Assembly: GCA_020634035.1 (NCBI GenBank)
Contig: JACKCM010000008.1
Span: forward strand, 248,001 to 312,000
Direction of reading: 5' to 3'
Length of the DNA: 64,000 nucleotides
Source: Candidatus Obscuribacterales bacterium
GTDB taxonomy: Bacteria; Cyanobacteriota; Vampirovibrionia; Obscuribacterales; Obscuribacteraceae
This document shows, piece after piece, positions 61,276 to 64,000 of the stretch. The notes below the pieces were generated by a model. The model was not told where the DNA came from. It did not search any database and saw only the letters and a program-made list of their open reading frames with translations. A program made the position numbers and the translations under genes. How positions within the stretch are numbered: position 1 is the first letter of the stretch; each line of letters starts with the position of its first letter.

Positions 61276-62988
61276 ATGAGGAATTCTTTCCTATTTATCG
61301 CTTTGCTTCTTTTAATCGGCAGTGCCAGCGCGGTTGATGCCAGAGAAGTGATTGAATCTTTTACCAGTCGAGCCAGTCTCTCTTCTTCCGGTGTGATGGA
61401 GGTCAAGGAGACTATTGAAGCTGATATAAGAGGCAGTCGGCATAAGGCTCTTTATCGAATCATCGATAATTCCATCAGTCATCAAGGGCATCTTCAGAAG
61501 CTCGATGTCAAGGTTAAGTCCGTTCAGGACGGCAAGGGCAGAGCCCTGAAGTTCACCCAGAGCAGGCAGGCTACCGGGGTGATCGTCAATCTGGATAAGA
61601 GCCATGCCGGCCGTGCCGGTCGTATTCTCTATATCCTCTCTTATGAAGTAAAAGGGGCTGTCAATTTCAAAGACAATCACCCAACCCTGATCTGGGATGT
61701 GACCGGGGAGAACTTCCCTATTATGGTCCAAAAGGCCAGTTTCCAGTTGAAGCTGCCCCAGGGGATAAACTCAAAGGCAACCGCTGTGAAAGCCTGGAAG
61801 GGCGAGCCGGGCAAAGGTCATGAAGCGGCTGCGAAAAGTGCTAACGGAGAGGTGCTTGCCACAACAAGTGCCGTAGCTCCGGGAGAGAGTTTCAAGGTCG
61901 AGGTCGACTTGCCCATGGGCACGGTGACCGAGCCGGGATTTCTGGAGAGTCTTCAATGGATCGCCGGCGACTGGTATTTGCTGATTTTGCTGCCACTGTC
62001 TGCGGTGGTGGTGCTCGCTCTGGTTCGACTTTTCAAAACCAGAATAACTACCAATGTGGATGAAGCATCAGAAGTATGGAAATCGCCGGAAGGACTTCGT
62101 CCGGTAGAGATAGGTACTCTCATAGATCAATCCTGCGATGTATCGGATGTTTCGGTTACTCTGATTAATCTAGCGGTGCGCGGCTATTACACTGTAAGGG
62201 AGATTCCATCCACCGGCTTTTTCGCTCTGTCAGATCGAGATTATGAATTTAAGAGACTGCCGCCGCCCAAGGGCGATCCGTTAAAAGAATACGAAAAGAT
62301 CTTCATGGAGGCTATCTTCGGCAACGCCTCTACCTCTTACCTCTCTAATATTCAGGGGATCTTCCGACAGTTTCTGCCTGATATCAGGAACAGTATCTAT
62401 AAATCTCTGGTGGACAGCAAAATGCTCGCCAAGGACCCCAGCAAGGATAAAAAGCTCTATGGTTCTATAGGCTTTGCTCTGGCTATTTGTGGGGTCGCCC
62501 TGCTGTTTCTTATGGGTGAAACCGACTTTCTCAAAGCGGCCGGATTGGGTCTTGTGGTCTCTGGAATTCTGGTTTCGATAGCGCCTGCTTTCATTCCGTT
62601 GAGAACTGAAAAAGGTAATAAGACAATTGATCAGATCCATCTTTTTGCAGAGACGATGCGGACTGCAAAGGAGCGAGATCTTGCCGAGAAAATGCAAGAG
62701 GATAAATTCTTGTTTCATAAGCTCTTACCCTATGCCATCATCCTTGGTGTATTTGAAAAATGGGCGGCGGCTTGTGAAGAGTACGAAGAGCTCTGGCCTG
62801 ACTGGTTTCAATTCTATGTTGACGGCACAAGAGATCACTTCTCCGCTACTAGATTCGCCAAAGATGTCTGGATTGCCACCAAGGTAGCCGGTCTTACCTT
62901 TACTGCTCCGCCACCGAGACAATACTCGTCCCATACTGTAGGCAAGTTCGGTACGCGTCATGAGCAGGAACATGAGGATAGAGAATAA
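61276..62988 (+). CDS. DUF2207 membrane protein
   Basis: A 570-aa protein with a signal peptide (~1-22), an extracytoplasmic beta-rich domain (~25-215) matching DUF2207 (IRGSRHKALYRII, WDVTGENFPI), a membrane segment (~232-250), a cytoplasmic middle region (~255-370) and a further pair of membrane segments (~400-445). The C-terminus is cytoplasmic. The family is widespread and of unknown function. The ATG at 61276 has AAGGG seven bases upstream; an in-frame TTG lies just before at 61273. Confidence 0.85.
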   Translation: MRNSFLFIALLLLIGSASAVDAREVIESFTSRASLSSSGVMEVKETIEADIRGSRHKALYRIIDNSISHQGHLQKLDVKVKSVQDGKGRALKFTQSRQATGVIVNLDKSHAGRAGRILYILSYEVKGAVNFKDNHPTLIWDVTGENFPIMVQKASFQLKLPQGINSKATAVKAWKGEPGKGHEAAAKSANGEVLATTSAVAPGESFKVEVDLPMGTVTEPGFLESLQWIAGDWYLLILLPLSAVVVLALVRLFKTRITTNVDEASEVWKSPEGLRPVEIGTLIDQSCDVSDVSVTLINLAVRGYYTVREIPSTGFFALSDRDYEFKRLPPPKGDPLKEYEKIFMEAIFGNASTSYLSNIQGIFRQFLPDIRNSIYKSLVDSKMLAKDPSKDKKLYGSIGFALAICGVALLFLMGETDFLKAAGLGLVVSGILVSIAPAFIPLRTEKGNKTIDQIHLFAETMRTAKERDLAEKMQEDKFLFHKLLPYAIILGVFEKWAAACEEYEELWPDWFQFYVDGTRDHFSATRFAKDVWIATKVAGLTFTAPPPRQYSSHTVGKFGTRHEQEHEDRE

Positions 62989-62998
62989 TAGAGGCTAT

Positions 62999-63802
62999 TT
63001 AAAGAGAGGCTTCGATCGAGAAAAGCAGCGGCATTTCGGGCATCTCTTTGAAAATCCAGTAGCCTTCGTCCTTTTCGCTCGGTTCCATTAGCGGAAACTT
63101 GCGATACATAGAGAAGGGGTATTCTCGAAATCGTGTCAGCTTCAGTCCGGAAGTGATTAAAGCGTTGATGATATCCTCGAGGCTGTGCTGCCATTCATAA
63201 GAGATTCGCGGCGCAATCTTTTCGCTTTCAGAGGCGTATGAGCCGTCTACTTTCAGTTCCAGACCGGTCTTTGCAAAGTCGAAATAAGAATAGGTCACTT
63301 CTATTCGGTCTTCTGTCTGGTCGAAAATATCTGCTAGAGGATGTTGCTCGACTATGATGAAACGCCCTCCTTCTTTGAGATGATTTTTGATGGTGGCAGC
63401 CCAGCCGTCGAGATCGTTCAACCAGCAGAGAATGCCGTAGGAAGTGAAAACTATATCGAAGCGTTCTTCCAGTACTGTATCCAGCTCATAAATATTCGAG
63501 CGAATGAAGCGGGCATTGAGACCGGTTCTTTCATTCAGCTCCCGGGCAAGTTCAATACCTCGGTCCGAGATATCGACTCCGGTAACCCGGGCGCCGAGCC
63601 TGGCTAGAGATAAGCTATCCATTCCAAAGTGACACTGCAGATGAAGAATCGAGCTGTTTTTTATGTCGCCAAGCAACTGCAACTCGATGCTCTTCAGGGT
63701 GTTTCTACCGGACAGAAAGCCCTCCAGATCATAGTATTCCGAACGTTCGTGAATCGGTGTGAACTGATTCCAGAGTTCACGATTAGAGTCGATTTTATCC
63801 AT
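62999..63802 (-). CDS. Class I SAM-dependent methyltransferase
   Basis: A 267-aa enzyme with the SAM-binding motif I LHLQCHFGMDSLSLARLGA (~51-69), motif II GVDIS (~73-77) and a later FDIVFTSYG (~118-126). The family is a general small-molecule methyltransferase type, and the substrate is unknown. It lies 11 bp downstream of the partial gene at the right edge and may belong to the same transcript. Confidence 0.88.
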   Translation of the reverse strand: MDKIDSNRELWNQFTPIHERSEYYDLEGFLSGRNTLKSIELQLLGDIKNSSILHLQCHFGMDSLSLARLGARVTGVDISDRGIELARELNERTGLNARFIRSNIYELDTVLEERFDIVFTSYGILCWLNDLDGWAATIKNHLKEGGRFIIVEQHPLADIFDQTEDRIEVTYSYFDFAKTGLELKVDGSYASESEKIAPRISYEWQHSLEDIINALITSGLKLTRFREYPFSMYRKFPLMEPSEKDEGYWIFKEMPEMPLLFSIEASL

Positions 63803-63813
63803 CTGAAATAGTT

Positions 63814-64000
63814 TCAGGCACTAAAGGTTTTTGGCGGCTTCGGCGGCTCGAGTTGTAGAAATGGTTTGTTGGAGATCATCGGTTGTCTGGAAAATTGACC
63901 GAAGCGTCCGACCAGATCGCTGCCTGATAGCTCTAGATCTTCCAGCTCTTTCTGGTCGTTGGTGTCTGCACTTTCGTCGGTCAGCGGTGATTGAATAGCT
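63814..64000 (-). CDS. C-terminal end of an unknown gene, cut by the window edge
   Basis: A frame of about 62 codons, open to the right edge and ending with TGA at 63814-63816, reads with plausible codons. The segment is acidic at first (DESADTNDQKELEDLELSG) and ends Pro/Lys-rich (LEPPKPPKTFSA). No family can be named. It ends 11 bp before the methyltransferase start on the same strand. Confidence 0.5.
   Translation of the reverse strand, partial: AIQSPLTDESADTNDQKELEDLELSGSDLVGRFGQFSRQPMISNKPFLQLEPPKPPKTFSA

Overview
The window looks like a chromosomal segment of a non-photosynthetic, diderm bacterium of moderate GC. The mix of eukaryote-like Ser/Thr kinases, FHA proteins, many TPR/Sel1 proteins, DUF4388/GGDEF-like proteins, TTG/GTG starts and long low-complexity linkers fits the Obscuribacterales/Melainabacteria side of the Cyanobacteria best. 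That assignment is inference: there is no rRNA or other phylogenetic marker here. A TolC/RND/adaptor operon argues for an outer membrane. I saw no tRNA, rRNA, CRISPR array or prophage.

Layout. 1-9.7 kb: signalling and scaffold genes, namely a membrane-linked Ser/Thr kinase, a protein with a degenerate GGDEF domain, a small membrane protein, a secreted helical protein, an 884-aa protein with four MshEN-like repeats plus TPRs, and a DUF4388/GGDEF-like gene followed by an unknown gene and a macrodomain hydrolase. 9.8-16.8 kb: glutamate dehydrogenase, Ca2+/H+ antiporter, MutM, a flippase-like membrane protein, a REC-GGDEF-EAL protein and a single-domain response regulator. 16.9-22.6 kb: a lone Eco57I-type DNA methylase convergent with an Ada/AlkA fusion and Ogt, then a membrane protein and a TfoX-N protein. 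22.9-28.7 kb: GT39 glycosyltransferase, lipoprotein-like phosphatase, membrane-anchored AAA ATPase and a secreted TPR protein. 28.7-29.8 kb: a 96-bp palindromic tandem repeat beside an IS1595-like gene lacking its DDE core. 29.8-36 kb: RND efflux operon. 36.1-41.3 kb: an Asp-rich secreted protein, a second secreted TPR protein, and two FHA genes, one with long 9-aa and 16-aa repeats. 42.5-55.6 kb: a ten-gene purine operon on the minus strand, in the order purF-C-D-N-L-Q-M-H-E-K. 55.6-64 kb: TPR and Sel1 proteins with overlapping divergent starts, an esterase, a second Ser/Thr kinase, a DUF4870-like protein, two GNAT acetyltransferases, a DUF2207 protein, a methyltransferase and a gene tail running off the right edge.

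How the parts fit. The purine operon supplies every step from PRPP to IMP except adenylosuccinate lyase (purB); no separate purS is seen, and the PurL is long enough to carry a PurS-like segment. The two kinases and the FHA proteins could form phospho-Thr signalling, but nothing here shows which partners pair. Several signalling domains have lost catalytic residues (two GGDEF-like domains and one REC domain), which suggests binding or scaffold roles. The gene layout is compact, with repeated ATGA overlaps and several convergent pairs whose 3' ends overlap.
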